Source: Saprospiraceae bacterium UBA2329 (GTDB taxonomy: Bacteria > Bacteroidota > Bacteroidia > Chitinophagales > Saprospiraceae). Taken from it: a stretch of 64,000 nt of DNA. A program made the position numbers and the translations under genes. How positions within the stretch are numbered: position 1 is the stretch's first letter; every line of letters starts with the position of its first letter. Below, one piece after another: positions 27,853-37,741 of the stretch. The notes beneath the pieces were generated by a model, which saw only the letters and a program-made list of their open reading frames with translations, was not told where the DNA came from and searched no databases. Location of the stretch: the NCBI GenBank assembly GCA_002344975.1, contig DDUV01000102.1, forward strand, positions 4,301 to 68,300, in the 5' to 3' direction.

Positions 27853-29325
27853 ATGAATCAGATGAAAAACTTCGTGAACCTTCTTTTTACTCCCGCAAGC
27901 ACCCTTCTGACCGGGCTGCTCGCATCGTTGCTGCTGCTCAATGCCTGCAACGGGATTTTGGACAAAGAGCCGATTGCCACTTTGGACGCAGGTTCCTTTT
28001 TTCAATCGGAGGCCGATGCCGTGCAGGCGCTCAATGCCGCCTATCGCCCGCTGCTGTTCAACAACGCCAACGGCAATTTTTACTGGGCTTTCGCCGTCAT
28101 CACTGCCGATGAAGCCATCACCGGCGGCGACGGTTCGCGCCCCGGATTGGTAGAACTCGACGCTTTTACCTACACTCCGCGAACGGAGGAGTTCAACACT
28201 TTCTGGAGGTTGCAATATCAGGGCATCACGCAGTGTAATCTAGTATTAGACAACATTGACAAAATAGACATGGCGCAGGCTCGGCGCGGCCAGATTCGGG
28301 GCGAGGCGCTGTTTTTGCGCTCCTACTACTATTTTCTGTTGGCGCAGGTATTCGGAGATGTGCCTTTGTTTACCAAAGTGACGCCGCCCGACCAACTCAA
28401 AGTGCCGCGCACGCCTAAAGCGCAGGTGTATGCCCAAATACAGCGCGACTGTGAGGAGGCCGCCGCTTTGCTTCCTGCCGTGCAGCCGCCCGCTTCGACA
28501 GGCAGAGCCACCCGAGGCGCCGCGTATGCGCTGGCCGCCAAGTCGTATTTGTACGAAAGCAAATGGGACAAAGTGCTCGAAAATGTGGCCAAAGTGAAAG
28601 ACCTGGGCGTGTATGATCTGATGGCCGACTATCGCCACAATTTTGAAATCAACACGCAAAACAACGCGGAGTCGGTGTGGGAAATACAGCACACCGGGAT
28701 AGGGCTGGGCTTGGGCAATTTCCTCAACCAGTGGTGGATGTCGCGCAAACTCCTCGGCTACGGCTTTGCTGAAGTGACGCCGGCTTTCGCCAACGGCTTT
28801 GAAACCGGCGACCCCCGTCGCAGATTCACCGTAGCCGCCAACAATGATCCTTATTTTGGGGCCACTTACAAAAACTCGTTTTCCTCCACTTTCTTCAGCC
28901 CGCGCAAATATCTTCAGGACACCGCCTCCGTAGCGCAGGCCCCCGATGGAGACATCAATTACACGGCCATCCGTTTTGCAGAAGTGCTGCTATGGGAAGC
29001 CGAAGCGCTGAACGAATTGGGGCGAACTGCCGACGCGCAGGCCCCGCTGGAACGCGTGCGCGCCCGTGCCCGCGCTCAGGCAACCACCCCTGCTACTGCC
29101 TTGCCCGCTGTGACAACGGCCAATCAGGAAGAAATGCGGCAGGCCATTCGCCGCGAGCGGAAGGCCGAGCTGGGCTTCGAGTTGCACCGCTTTTTCGATC
29201 TGGTGCGATGGGGCATTGCCAAAGATGTGTTGCCCGGTTTCCAGGCAGGCAAACACGAGGTATTCCCCATCCCGCAAACAGAGATGGATTTGAATGCTCA
29301 GTTGGTGCAAAATGCGGGATACTAA
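27853..29325 (+). CDS. SusD/RagB-family surface glycan-binding lipoprotein
   Basis: From the ATG at 27853 this gives 490 residues; an earlier in-frame start at 27808 overlaps the SusC end and lacks a signal. The signal peptide ends in the lipobox LLLNAC, followed by GILDKEPIATLDAGSFFQSE, the typical SusD start. The TPR-like helical core includes RGEALFLRSYYYFLLAQVFGD, and the C-terminal part has IRRERKAELGFELHRFFDLVRW, both strong family markers. It forms the lid over SusC and captures glycans at the cell surface. It sits 14 bases after susC and 26 bases before the next gene. Confidence 0.93.
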   Translation: MNQMKNFVNLLFTPASTLLTGLLASLLLLNACNGILDKEPIATLDAGSFFQSEADAVQALNAAYRPLLFNNANGNFYWAFAVITADEAITGGDGSRPGLVELDAFTYTPRTEEFNTFWRLQYQGITQCNLVLDNIDKIDMAQARRGQIRGEALFLRSYYYFLLAQVFGDVPLFTKVTPPDQLKVPRTPKAQVYAQIQRDCEEAAALLPAVQPPASTGRATRGAAYALAAKSYLYESKWDKVLENVAKVKDLGVYDLMADYRHNFEINTQNNAESVWEIQHTGIGLGLGNFLNQWWMSRKLLGYGFAEVTPAFANGFETGDPRRRFTVAANNDPYFGATYKNSFSSTFFSPRKYLQDTASVAQAPDGDINYTAIRFAEVLLWEAEALNELGRTADAQAPLERVRARARAQATTPATALPAVTTANQEEMRQAIRRERKAELGFELHRFFDLVRWGIAKDVLPGFQAGKHEVFPIPQTEMDLNAQLVQNAGY

Positions 29326-29351
29326 ATTGATTTACAGCGATATATCGTCTT

Positions 29352-32300
29352 ATGAAAAGATTTTATAACCATATCGTAATATGCTTTCTTGGCTGCATAC
29401 AGGTCGCATTCGGGCAGGCAGGCCAGCTCGCCGTTCCCCGCGTGGACATGATGCCCAACCAACCCACTCCCTACAATGTGCGCGACTGGAAACAGGTGGC
29501 CATGCGCTACGATTCCTTTGTGTATGATGTGCAAAAAACCGGGCAATACCTGCCTTTGACCTTCATCAATCCCGCCGGCGTCAACTATCCGCAACGACCG
29601 TCTTTCAGAATGCACACTTATGTGGGTACCAACTCGCCTTTCGGAAACGAGGCCATCAATGTACTGCCCTCTTTGGTGGGTGCAAGTTTGGTCGGGATTG
29701 ACAAAAGCAATCAATTCGGCAGAAACTGGGTGCTGATGGCGCAAGATTTTTTTAATAAAAACAACGGCGAGAACCTCTATCTCAACGCGCCCTCCACCAC
29801 CAGCGGCCAAGACTGGTGGTACGATATGATGCCCAATGTGTATTTTTATCAACTGTACGACCTCTATCCCGATATGGGGGGCGAGGCCGGATTTCAGTTT
29901 ACCAATATTGCCGACCGTTTTGCGCAGGCCGTGCGGGCTATGGGCGGAAACGACGCGCCCTGGCAACCCGCCTACATGAACTACCGCGCCTGGAGGTTCG
30001 CCACCATGCAGCCCAATGCCACCGGCGTACCGGAACCTGAAGCTGCCGGGGCTTTTGCCTGGGTGCTGTACCATGCCTGGAAAGAAACGGGCAATGCAGA
30101 GTACCTCAAAGCAGCGGAGTGGTCGCTGGAGTTTTTGAACGAATGGGCTTTCAATCCATCCTACGAATTGCAATTGCCCTACGGTACGCTCATTGCCGCG
30201 AAAATGAACGCCGAATTGGGTACCGGCTACAACGTGGGGAAAATGCTCAACTGGTCATTCGACCGGGGCAACCTGCGCGGCTGGGGCACCATCACGGGGA
30301 CATGGGGCGGCTTCAATGTATCGGGATTGGTGGGCGAAGCCAATAATGCAGGCAACGATTACGCCTTCCAACTCAACGGCGTGCAGCAGGCGGCGGCACT
30401 CGCTCCGATGGTGCGCTACGACAAGCGCTATGCCCGAGCCGTTGGCAAATGGATGCTCAATCTCAGCAATGCCACCCGCTTGTTTTACCCCGGTTTCCTG
30501 CCCGCCAACTTGCAGGATGCCTCGGCATGGTCGGCCATTCATGACCCCGATCAGGTGATAGGTTACGAAGCGTTGCGGCAGGTGTGGCAGGGCAATTCCC
30601 CGTACTCTACCGGCGATGCGGTGAACGGAGGCTGGGCCGCCACCAATCTGGCTTTGTACGGTTCTTCTTCCATCGGTTATCTGGGGGCGATTGTTGAAAA
30701 AACCAACGTGGACAGAATCCTGAAAATAGACGTACTGAAAACCGATTTTTTCCGCGAGGAGGCCTATCCTACCTTTTTATTTTACAACTCTTACAGCACC
30801 GCCCGGTCTGTGCAATGGGCAGTGGGCGATGCCGCATCGGATATCTACGATGCCCTTTCCGGGAATTTTATTTTGCAAAATGTGAGCGGCGTCGTCAACC
30901 TCAACATTCCGGCCAACGAAGCCGTATTAGTCAGTATATGCCCGGCCGGCGGCGTCATTACTTACGATAAAAACAAAATGCTGGTCAACGGCGTGGTGGT
31001 GGACTATCGCCAAAACGCCCAGCCATACACCGCTGCTCCGCGCATCAAATCCCTCGCCTCAACGGCCAATCCGCTGCAAATCGGAGCCGGCGCCACCCTG
31101 TACTGCACGGTGGAGGATGCCGACTCTGAACAATTCAGTTACCAATGGACGACCAATGCCGGCGCCATAACGGGCACCGAGGGCGAGGTGAGTTTCACCG
31201 CGCCGACTCAGGCGGGCGAGGTGCGCATCGAAGTCATTGTGGCCGATCCGCAAGGCAATGCAGATACCGCTGTGCTCTTGTTGGAAATCGTACCCGAAAT
31301 CAATCTGCCGCCGGTCATTGCCGGTATTCAAAAAAGCGCGCCTTATGCCGCTCCGGGCGAAACCCTGCAACTGAGCTGTCAGGCCGCCGACCCCAACAAC
31401 GACGCCATTACTTACGCCTGGACGGCCTCCGGCGGGAGCTTCAGCGGATCGGGCAGCAGCCTGAACTGGACCGCGCCCGCCGCTCAGGGCATTTATCAAA
31501 TATCGGTGACGGCTTCCGATCCTGCCGGTCTGAGCGCATCGGCAAGCACGCAGATGCTCGTAAAAATTTTCAATCCGACGCCGGGCAACCTCATCGCTCA
31601 CTATCCCTTCACCGGCAATGCCCAGGATGTGAGCGGCAATCAGTTGCACGGGCAGGCGATGGGCGCGGTACTCACCCAAGACATGTTCGGCACGGCCCAA
31701 AGAGCCTACTATTTCAACGGCGGTTCGCAGCATATTTCGGTGGCCAACAGTCCTTTGCTCAATTTTCAAAACGGCATCACGGTGAGTTGCTGGTTCAATC
31801 CCGGCGCATTGCCCGACAGGGAATCCTTCCTGCTCTCGCACGGCAGTTGGCAAAACCGCTGGAAGCTCTCCATCACCCCCAGCCGGCTGCTCCGCTGGAC
31901 CATCAACTCGGTGAGCGGCATTGCCGACTTGGACGCCCTCATACCGCTCAAAACCGACACCTTTTACCATCTGGCCGCCACCTACGACGGCAGCACGATG
32001 GCGCTGTACCTCGGCGGAGAACTGCACAGTTTCAAAGCCCTCAGCGGATTGATGCGCACTGCCGCCCTGCCCTTCCTGATGGGGCAAATGCTGCCGGGCG
32101 ATGCCAATTACAACTTCCGGGGCGTGATAGACGAGGTGAAAATTTTCAACTACGCGCTCGTCCCGGAATCCGTCAACATGCTGTACCAACAGGAAGTGAC
32201 CTCCGCGACGGACGGCAGGGCGCAACAAGCGGGCCGACTGATGGTATTTCCCAATCCGGCTGCCGACCACATTCAGGCTGTATTGCCCGATCATGGGGGC

Positions 32301-32471
32301 CTTGTTCAGCATGTTTTGTGCTATGACATCGCTGGTCGTATTGTGTTGGAACAAAGGGATTTAGGCGGAAGCCAGATGGTCTTGGATATCAGTGCTCTGC
32401 CGCCGGGAGCATACACCATTCACGCCCTGAGCGAGCGCCGCCGCTACACCGCCCGCTTTGTCAAAATGTAA
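29352..32471 (+). CDS. Secreted protein with alpha/alpha-toroid-like, Ig-like and LamG domains and T9SS sorting domain
   Basis: A 1039-residue exported protein directly following SusD. After the signal peptide (MKRFYNHIVICFLGCIQVAFG) residues about 25-500 are aromatic- and helix-rich (WWYDMMPNVYFYQLYDLYPD; AAEWSLEFLNEWAFNPSYE), resembling alpha/alpha-toroid glycosidases or lyases, though I cannot assign a family or catalytic residues. Two Ig/PKD-like beta domains (about 560-735) follow, then a LamG domain (about 750-940; IAHYPFTGNAQDVSGNQLHG) and a type A T9SS sorting domain (about 960-1039; LMVFPNPAADHIQAVL). Position and export suggest it first attacks or binds the polysaccharide used by the SusCD pair. 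Confidence 0.75.
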   Translation: MKRFYNHIVICFLGCIQVAFGQAGQLAVPRVDMMPNQPTPYNVRDWKQVAMRYDSFVYDVQKTGQYLPLTFINPAGVNYPQRPSFRMHTYVGTNSPFGNEAINVLPSLVGASLVGIDKSNQFGRNWVLMAQDFFNKNNGENLYLNAPSTTSGQDWWYDMMPNVYFYQLYDLYPDMGGEAGFQFTNIADRFAQAVRAMGGNDAPWQPAYMNYRAWRFATMQPNATGVPEPEAAGAFAWVLYHAWKETGNAEYLKAAEWSLEFLNEWAFNPSYELQLPYGTLIAAKMNAELGTGYNVGKMLNWSFDRGNLRGWGTITGTWGGFNVSGLVGEANNAGNDYAFQLNGVQQAAALAPMVRYDKRYARAVGKWMLNLSNATRLFYPGFLPANLQDASAWSAIHDPDQVIGYEALRQVWQGNSPYSTGDAVNGGWAATNLALYGSSSIGYLGAIVEKTNVDRILKIDVLKTDFFREEAYPTFLFYNSYSTARSVQWAVGDAASDIYDALSGNFILQNVSGVVNLNIPANEAVLVSICPAGGVITYDKNKMLVNGVVVDYRQNAQPYTAAPRIKSLASTANPLQIGAGATLYCTVEDADSEQFSYQWTTNAGAITGTEGEVSFTAPTQAGEVRIEVIVADPQGNADTAVLLLEIVPEINLPPVIAGIQKSAPYAAPGETLQLSCQAADPNNDAITYAWTASGGSFSGSGSSLNWTAPAAQGIYQISVTASDPAGLSASASTQMLVKIFNPTPGNLIAHYPFTGNAQDVSGNQLHGQAMGAVLTQDMFGTAQRAYYFNGGSQHISVANSPLLNFQNGITVSCWFNPGALPDRESFLLSHGSWQNRWKLSITPSRLLRWTINSVSGIADLDALIPLKTDTFYHLAATYDGSTMALYLGGELHSFKALSGLMRTAALPFLMGQMLPGDANYNFRGVIDEVKIFNYALVPESVNMLYQQEVTSATDGRAQQAGRLMVFPNPAADHIQAVLPDHGGLVQHVLCYDIAGRIVLEQRDLGGSQMVLDISALPPGAYTIHALSERRRYTARFVKM

Positions 32472-32506
32472 CCATTTATTCACTAACAATAAAATCGGAA
32501 ATAACA

Positions 32507-35500
32507 ATGAGGCAGTATCTATTACTCATGTTTGTATGGCTTCTTGGCTTAGCCGGGACTGCCTACGGGCAAACGCCTGCCGCGCATTACGCCTTTACGG
32601 GCCATGCCAAAGACGGTTCGGGTTTTGCCAACCATGCTGCTGTCAACGGAGCGAATCTCACGCAGGACCGCTTCGGGATAGCCAACCACGCCTTCTTTTT
32701 TGACGGCGAACAGAGCGGGCTGACGGCGCCCAATGCCGCACATCTCAATTCGGCCAACGCTACGATCAGCTTCTGGATCAACCCGGCATCGTTTCCGGCG
32801 CAGGGCGAAGCCTACCTGCTCTCCTTCGGCGGCTGGCAACAGCGCTGGAAAATTTCATTGCCCGGCCACGGCAAACCCGTTTTTACCACCCACTCCAACG
32901 GTGCTTGTTGCAGCGACATGGACTCCAACTCGCCGCTGCCTGCCAACGTGTGGACGCATGTGACGATGGTTCACAACGGCACGCAGAACATCATCTATTT
33001 CAATGGTGTAGAGGTGAATCAGAAAAGCGTGAACGGCGCCCTCGATCCCACCACGCACCCCTTGGGCATCGGTTATGATCCGATAGACAATGCCAATTAT
33101 TTTCATGGCGCGTTGGACGAGGTGATGCTCTTCGATCAGGCTTTGAGCGCTGCCGAAATTGCCGCCTTGTACAACCAGCAAAACACGCCTCCTACGACGG
33201 ACGACAGCACAGTGGCCTCGTACGCCTTCAAAGGAAACGGCGCCGACGGCACGCCTTTCGGCAACCACCTCGACCTGAGTACCGCTGCCCTGAGCACCGA
33301 CCGGTTCGGGTTCGGAAAAAGCGCACTGCTGTGCAACGGCCAATCCTCGGAGGCCAAAGCTCCCAACAGCAACCAACTCAACTCGCCGTACGCAACGGTC
33401 AGTTTTTGGGTGAAAGTGAACAACCTGCCCGGCAACGGAGAAGCCTTCCTGCTCTCCTTCGGCGGCTGGCAGGAACGCTGGAAAATCTCGCTGCCGCCCC
33501 ACGGTAAACCCGTGTGGACCACCAATCACTCCAACGGCATCTCCGATATGGACAGCGGCGACGGCAACGCCCTGCAACCCGGCGTATGGACGCATGTAAC
33601 GATGGTACACGATGGAGCCAAAGACAAGATTTTTATCAACGGCGCTCAGGCTGCTGAAAAAAATGTGGCAGGCACGCTCAACAGCACCACCCATATTCTG
33701 GGCCTCGGCTACAATCCGATAGACGGCGGCAACTGGTTTGACGGCTCGCTTGACGACATACAACTCTACAATTACGCCCTCTCCGACGCAGAAATCGCTG
33801 CCCTGTATGCCGCTCAGGCTGCTTTCCCCGGCACGCCTTCCAACCTCGTAGCGCACTACAGCCTCAACGGAGACGGCAACGACGATACTCCATTGAGCAA
33901 CCATGCTGCCTTGGAAAACGGCGCTGCTGCTGTGGCCAATCGCCACGACTGGGCCTCCAATGCCCTGGAAGGCGCGGCTCTGGCCGACAACTCACCCGCT
34001 TTGCAGTCCGATCATACCACCATCAGTTTTTGGGTCAGGCCCAACAGCTACCCTGGCAGCGGCGAGGTGTATCTGATGTCGAACGGCGGCTGGCAGGAGC
34101 GCTGGAAAATCTCCATGCCTTCGCACGGCAAGCCCGTATTCACTACCCACTCCGGCGGCGCCTGCTGTGCCGATATGGATTCGGGGGGCAACAACTCCCT
34201 GCCCATCGGCGAATGGACGCATGTCGTCATGGTGCATGACGGCGAAAAAGACAAAATTTTCTTCAACGGCGTGCTGATGAACGAGCGCAATTCGCCCGGC
34301 GCTTTGGACAAAACCAAACATCCGCTGGGCATCGGCTTCGATCCCATTGACGGGGGCAGCTACTTCGACGGCGCGTTCGATGATGTGCAGATTTACAACA
34401 CAGCCCTGAGCAATGCCGAAATTGCGGCCCTGTACGACGCTCAAAATCAAGCACCTACGGTGGGCGGTAATTTGGTGGCGCATTACGCCTTCAGCGGCAA
34501 CAGCCGCGATGAAACCGCGTACAGCAACCACGCCTCCGCCTCCGTGCCCGGCAAAGACCGTTTCGGCAAGGCCAACAAAGCCGCCGCTTTTGACGGTGAA
34601 TTTACGGAAGTGAAGGCCGACAATTCGCCACAACTCAACTCGCCGCAAACCACCGTAGCTTTTTGGGTCAGGCCCAACAGTCTGCCCGGCAACGGAGAAG
34701 CCTTCCTGCTCTCTTTCGGCGGCTGGCAGGAACGCTGGAAAATTTCGCTGCCGCCCCACGGCAAACCCGTATGGACCACCAATCACACCAACGGCATCTC
34801 CGACATGGACAGCGGCGACGGCAACGCTTTGGAAGTGGGCGAATGGACGCATGTAGCAATGGTACATGACGGCCTCAAAAATCTCATCTACATGGATGGC
34901 GCTTTGGTGGCTCAGAAAGATGTAGTCGGCAACCTGAACAACACCACCCGTTCCTTCGGCATGGGCTACAACCCCATTGACGGCGGCAACTGGTTTGACG
35001 GCTTATTGGACGAAGTGCAGGTTTACAACACGGCCCTCTCGGCAGCAGAAATAGCCGCACTTTACACCGCTCAATCACAGGATGGCGGTTCCGGCGACGA
35101 TGAGGCGCCCTGCTCTCCGCTCAACCTCACGGCAGGCGTCAGTTTCAATAATGTCAGTTTAGACTGGCTGCCCGCTACCGACAACGTGGGCGTAGTGGCC
35201 TACAATGTTTATATAGACGGCGTTACGGCGATCTCTACCGCACAAACCACCGCGTACTTCCCGGGGCTGACTCCTCTCAGGCAGTTTGAGTTCGGCGTGA
35301 CCGCCATAGATGAGGCCGGCAACGAGTCATTACCTACCACTTTGCGCGTCACCACCGGCCCCGATGAAAGCCCCGATGTGACGCCGCCCACCATGCCCGG
35401 CAATCTCGCCGGCTCGCCGAGCTTCAATGCTGTGCTGCTGAGTTGGACGGCTTCCACCGATGACAGGCAGGTGGCCGGGTACTACGTTTGGGTGGACGGC

Positions 35501-36595
35501 GATCTCTTTGCCACTGTTTCTGCTGCCACACTTTCCGTATTAGTGGGTGGTCTGGAGCCGCTTACGCTGTATTCGTTTGAAGTGGCGGCATTCGACATGG
35601 CCGGCAATGTTTCCGAAATTGCCGAAATCACGCTCAGCACCACCGCCCCGCTCGATACCGGCGAACCCGGTTTGGTGGCCCATTATCCCTTCGACGGCAA
35701 TGCCAACGATGCCACGCCTTACCAGAATCACGGCGTTATTGGGGGCAACCCCACTTTTGAGACGCCCAACCACGCTCATGGCGGCGCTTTCAACATTCGT
35801 TTTGACGGCGTGCAGGATTCCGTGCTGGCGCCCAATGCCGTGCAGTTGATTTCTGATTTCACCACCGTTTCGTTCTGGATTCGGGTGGATGATCGCAACT
35901 TGGCCGATGCAGAGGCGTATGTGCTTGACTTCGGCCACTGGAATCAGCGCTGGAAAATTTCGCTGCCGCAACACCTCAAAATTGTGTGGACAACCAACAG
36001 CAACAATGCGCAATTCACCAACTTCATCTCCGACATGGACAGCGGCGACGGCAACGAAATGGTGCTCGGCTTTTGGTGGTACGTCACGATGGTACACGAC
36101 GGACAGTTTGACATCATCTACGTCAATGGTCAGGAAGTGAACCGCAAACCGGTCATCGGCAAGCTCAACAGCACCGGCAGGCCCTTGTGTTTCGGCAACA
36201 ACCCGATTGAAGGCGGCCAGTATTTCATCGGCGCTTTGGACAATGTGAAAATTTACAACAAAGCGCTCACCGCATCCGAAATATCGGCCCTGTTTGCCAC
36301 CGGTACCAGCAGCGCCAAAGAACCCGATTTTGCAGCAGCTTATATTGAATCGGCATTTCCCAATCCCGCAACTGAAACGCTGACGGTGCGCCACAGCCTG
36401 CCTTCCGGCCAAGACCTCCTGCTCAGAGTTTTTGATCTGACGGGCCGCCAGTTGGATGCCGTTCAGATAGGGCGCGCAGAGGTGGCTTCGGGCCAATTCC
36501 AACTCGATGTTCGGAAGTACCCGGCCGGCTCTTATTCGCTCAATTTTATTTTGGGAGGTAAAAACATCGGCTCGTTGAAATTCAATAAGCAATAA
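32507..36595 (+). CDS. Secreted protein with five LamG and two fibronectin type III domains and T9SS sorting domain
   Basis: A 1362-residue exported protein, 35 bases after the previous gene and probably in its operon. The signal peptide (MRQYLLLMFVWLLGLAGTAYG) is followed by four LamG modules of about 205 residues (about 22-225, 235-440, 445-645, 655-855), two FN3 modules (about 868-1048), a fifth LamG (about 1055-1265) and a type A sorting domain (about 1280-1362; ESAFPNPATETLTVRH). Each LamG carries a GGWQERWKISLP-type strand and an LDEVQVYNTALSAAEIAALY-type ending. No catalytic domain is visible, so glycan binding or adhesion at the surface is the likely role. Modules 2 and 4 are nearly identical at DNA level around 33460-33570 and 34720-34830. 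Confidence 0.82.
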   Translation: MRQYLLLMFVWLLGLAGTAYGQTPAAHYAFTGHAKDGSGFANHAAVNGANLTQDRFGIANHAFFFDGEQSGLTAPNAAHLNSANATISFWINPASFPAQGEAYLLSFGGWQQRWKISLPGHGKPVFTTHSNGACCSDMDSNSPLPANVWTHVTMVHNGTQNIIYFNGVEVNQKSVNGALDPTTHPLGIGYDPIDNANYFHGALDEVMLFDQALSAAEIAALYNQQNTPPTTDDSTVASYAFKGNGADGTPFGNHLDLSTAALSTDRFGFGKSALLCNGQSSEAKAPNSNQLNSPYATVSFWVKVNNLPGNGEAFLLSFGGWQERWKISLPPHGKPVWTTNHSNGISDMDSGDGNALQPGVWTHVTMVHDGAKDKIFINGAQAAEKNVAGTLNSTTHILGLGYNPIDGGNWFDGSLDDIQLYNYALSDAEIAALYAAQAAFPGTPSNLVAHYSLNGDGNDDTPLSNHAALENGAAAVANRHDWASNALEGAALADNSPALQSDHTTISFWVRPNSYPGSGEVYLMSNGGWQERWKISMPSHGKPVFTTHSGGACCADMDSGGNNSLPIGEWTHVVMVHDGEKDKIFFNGVLMNERNSPGALDKTKHPLGIGFDPIDGGSYFDGAFDDVQIYNTALSNAEIAALYDAQNQAPTVGGNLVAHYAFSGNSRDETAYSNHASASVPGKDRFGKANKAAAFDGEFTEVKADNSPQLNSPQTTVAFWVRPNSLPGNGEAFLLSFGGWQERWKISLPPHGKPVWTTNHTNGISDMDSGDGNALEVGEWTHVAMVHDGLKNLIYMDGALVAQKDVVGNLNNTTRSFGMGYNPIDGGNWFDGLLDEVQVYNTALSAAEIAALYTAQSQDGGSGDDEAPCSPLNLTAGVSFNNVSLDWLPATDNVGVVAYNVYIDGVTAISTAQTTAYFPGLTPLRQFEFGVTAIDEAGNESLPTTLRVTTGPDESPDVTPPTMPGNLAGSPSFNAVLLSWTASTDDRQVAGYYVWVDGDLFATVSAATLSVLVGGLEPLTLYSFEVAAFDMAGNVSEIAEITLSTTAPLDTGEPGLVAHYPFDGNANDATPYQNHGVIGGNPTFETPNHAHGGAFNIRFDGVQDSVLAPNAVQLISDFTTVSFWIRVDDRNLADAEAYVLDFGHWNQRWKISLPQHLKIVWTTNSNNAQFTNFISDMDSGDGNEMVLGFWWYVTMVHDGQFDIIYVNGQEVNRKPVIGKLNSTGRPLCFGNNPIEGGQYFIGALDNVKIYNKALTASEISALFATGTSSAKEPDFAAAYIESAFPNPATETLTVRHSLPSGQDLLLRVFDLTGRQLDAVQIGRAEVASGQFQLDVRKYPAGSYSLNFILGGKNIGSLKFNKQ

Positions 36596-36603
36596 CCGAT
36601 GTC

Positions 36604-36660
36604 CCTGATCTGCAGGCGCCCCATTCCTAAGGGACGCTTGCAGATCAGGACCTCTTTTTA
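36604..36660 (+). terminator. Intrinsic terminator after the SusCD-LamG operon
   Basis: A 15-base-pair stem (36604-36618 with 36635-36649, one G-T pair) is followed by CCTCTTTTTATTT. It lies 9 bases after the LamG gene stop and before the GH130 gene, so transcription of the operon probably ends here or is attenuated into GH130. Confidence 0.75.
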
Positions 36661-36691
36661 TTTAACAGCCAATCAGTCAGTCTCTCAGGTC

Positions 36692-37741
36692 ATGGTCGAA
36701 CGTTTTCCTCAAAATCCTATTTTGACAAAAGCAGACATACGGCCCAGCCATCCCGACTGGGTGGTGGAATGTGTGCTCAATCCGGGGGTTTTTCGCTTCG
36801 ATGGTAAAATCTGGCTCTTGTTGCGCATCGCTGAGCGCCCTGTTCAGCGGGCCGGCATGGTCTCATTTCCGGTGATGAACGGCGACGGTAAATTCCATAT
36901 CATGGAGTTTTCGCTCAAAGACTCCCTGCTCGATTTGTCGGACTCCCGAATGGTGGGCTACAACGGCGCCACCTACCTCTCCACCATGTCGCATCTGCGT
37001 TTGGTGTGCAGCGAGGACGGCGTGCATTTTCGGGAACCGGAAGACTTGCCTGCACAAATTTTTGGGCAGGGAGCGCTCGAAACCCTCGGCATAGAAGACT
37101 GCCGGGTGAGTTTTATAGACGGCGCCTACCACCTGACTTATACGCAGGTGTCGGAAAACGGGGTGGGGGTAGGATTGATGCGCACCCAAGACTGGCGGAA
37201 TTTCAGCCGGGACGGCATGATTTTGCCGCCGCACAACAAAGACTGCGCCCTGTTTGAAGAAAAAATAGGCGGGCGATATTATTGCCTGCACAGGCCCTCC
37301 GGCCTCGGTCCCGGCGGCAATTTCATCTGGATGGCCGCTTCGCCCGATCTCCAGCACTGGGGGCGGCATCAGTGCATCCTCAATACCCGCGAAAAGTGGT
37401 GGGACAGCGTTCGCGTGGGCGCCGGGGCATCGCCGATCAAAACTTCGGAAGGCTGGTTGGAGATTTATCATGGCGCCGATCATCGGCACCGGTATTGTCT
37501 CGGCGCGGTGCTGCTCGATCTGCACGATCCATCCAAAGTACTGGCCCGCTCCAAAGACCCGCTGCTGGAACCGGTTTATGACTACGAGCAAAGCGGCTTT
37601 TTCGGCAATGTGGTTTTCACCAACGGCCATATTGTGGACGGCGACGCCATTACGATTTATTACGGCGCTTCGGATGAGGTGATCTGCGGCGCGACGCTCT
37701 CGGTAGAAGGGGTGTTGGCGGCGCTGCTGAGGGGGGATTAG
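36692..37741 (+). CDS. GH130-family beta-mannoside phosphorylase/hydrolase-like enzyme
   Basis: From the ATG at 36692 this gives 349 residues; the frame is open to 36599 but that part overlaps the terminator hairpin. It is a soluble five-bladed beta-propeller protein of family GH130, which cleaves beta-mannosyl linkages by phosphorolysis or hydrolysis. The family start NPILTKADIRPSHPDW, the catalytic-Asp segment LGIEDCRVSFIDG, HNKDCALFEEKIGGRYYCLHRP and the ending VYDYEQSGFFGNVVFTNGH are all present. There is no signal peptide, so it acts in the cytoplasm on imported oligosaccharides. Its stop codon overlaps the stop of an ABC ATPase remnant on the other strand. Phosphorylase versus hydrolase is undecided. 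Confidence 0.85.
   Translation: MVERFPQNPILTKADIRPSHPDWVVECVLNPGVFRFDGKIWLLLRIAERPVQRAGMVSFPVMNGDGKFHIMEFSLKDSLLDLSDSRMVGYNGATYLSTMSHLRLVCSEDGVHFREPEDLPAQIFGQGALETLGIEDCRVSFIDGAYHLTYTQVSENGVGVGLMRTQDWRNFSRDGMILPPHNKDCALFEEKIGGRYYCLHRPSGLGPGGNFIWMAASPDLQHWGRHQCILNTREKWWDSVRVGAGASPIKTSEGWLEIYHGADHRHRYCLGAVLLDLHDPSKVLARSKDPLLEPVYDYEQSGFFGNVVFTNGHIVDGDAITIYYGASDEVICGATLSVEGVLAALLRGD

Noticed and set aside
31145..32326. 393-codon plus-strand frame inside the 1039-residue gene
   Set aside because: An Arg-rich out-of-frame shadow of the T9SS protein gene.
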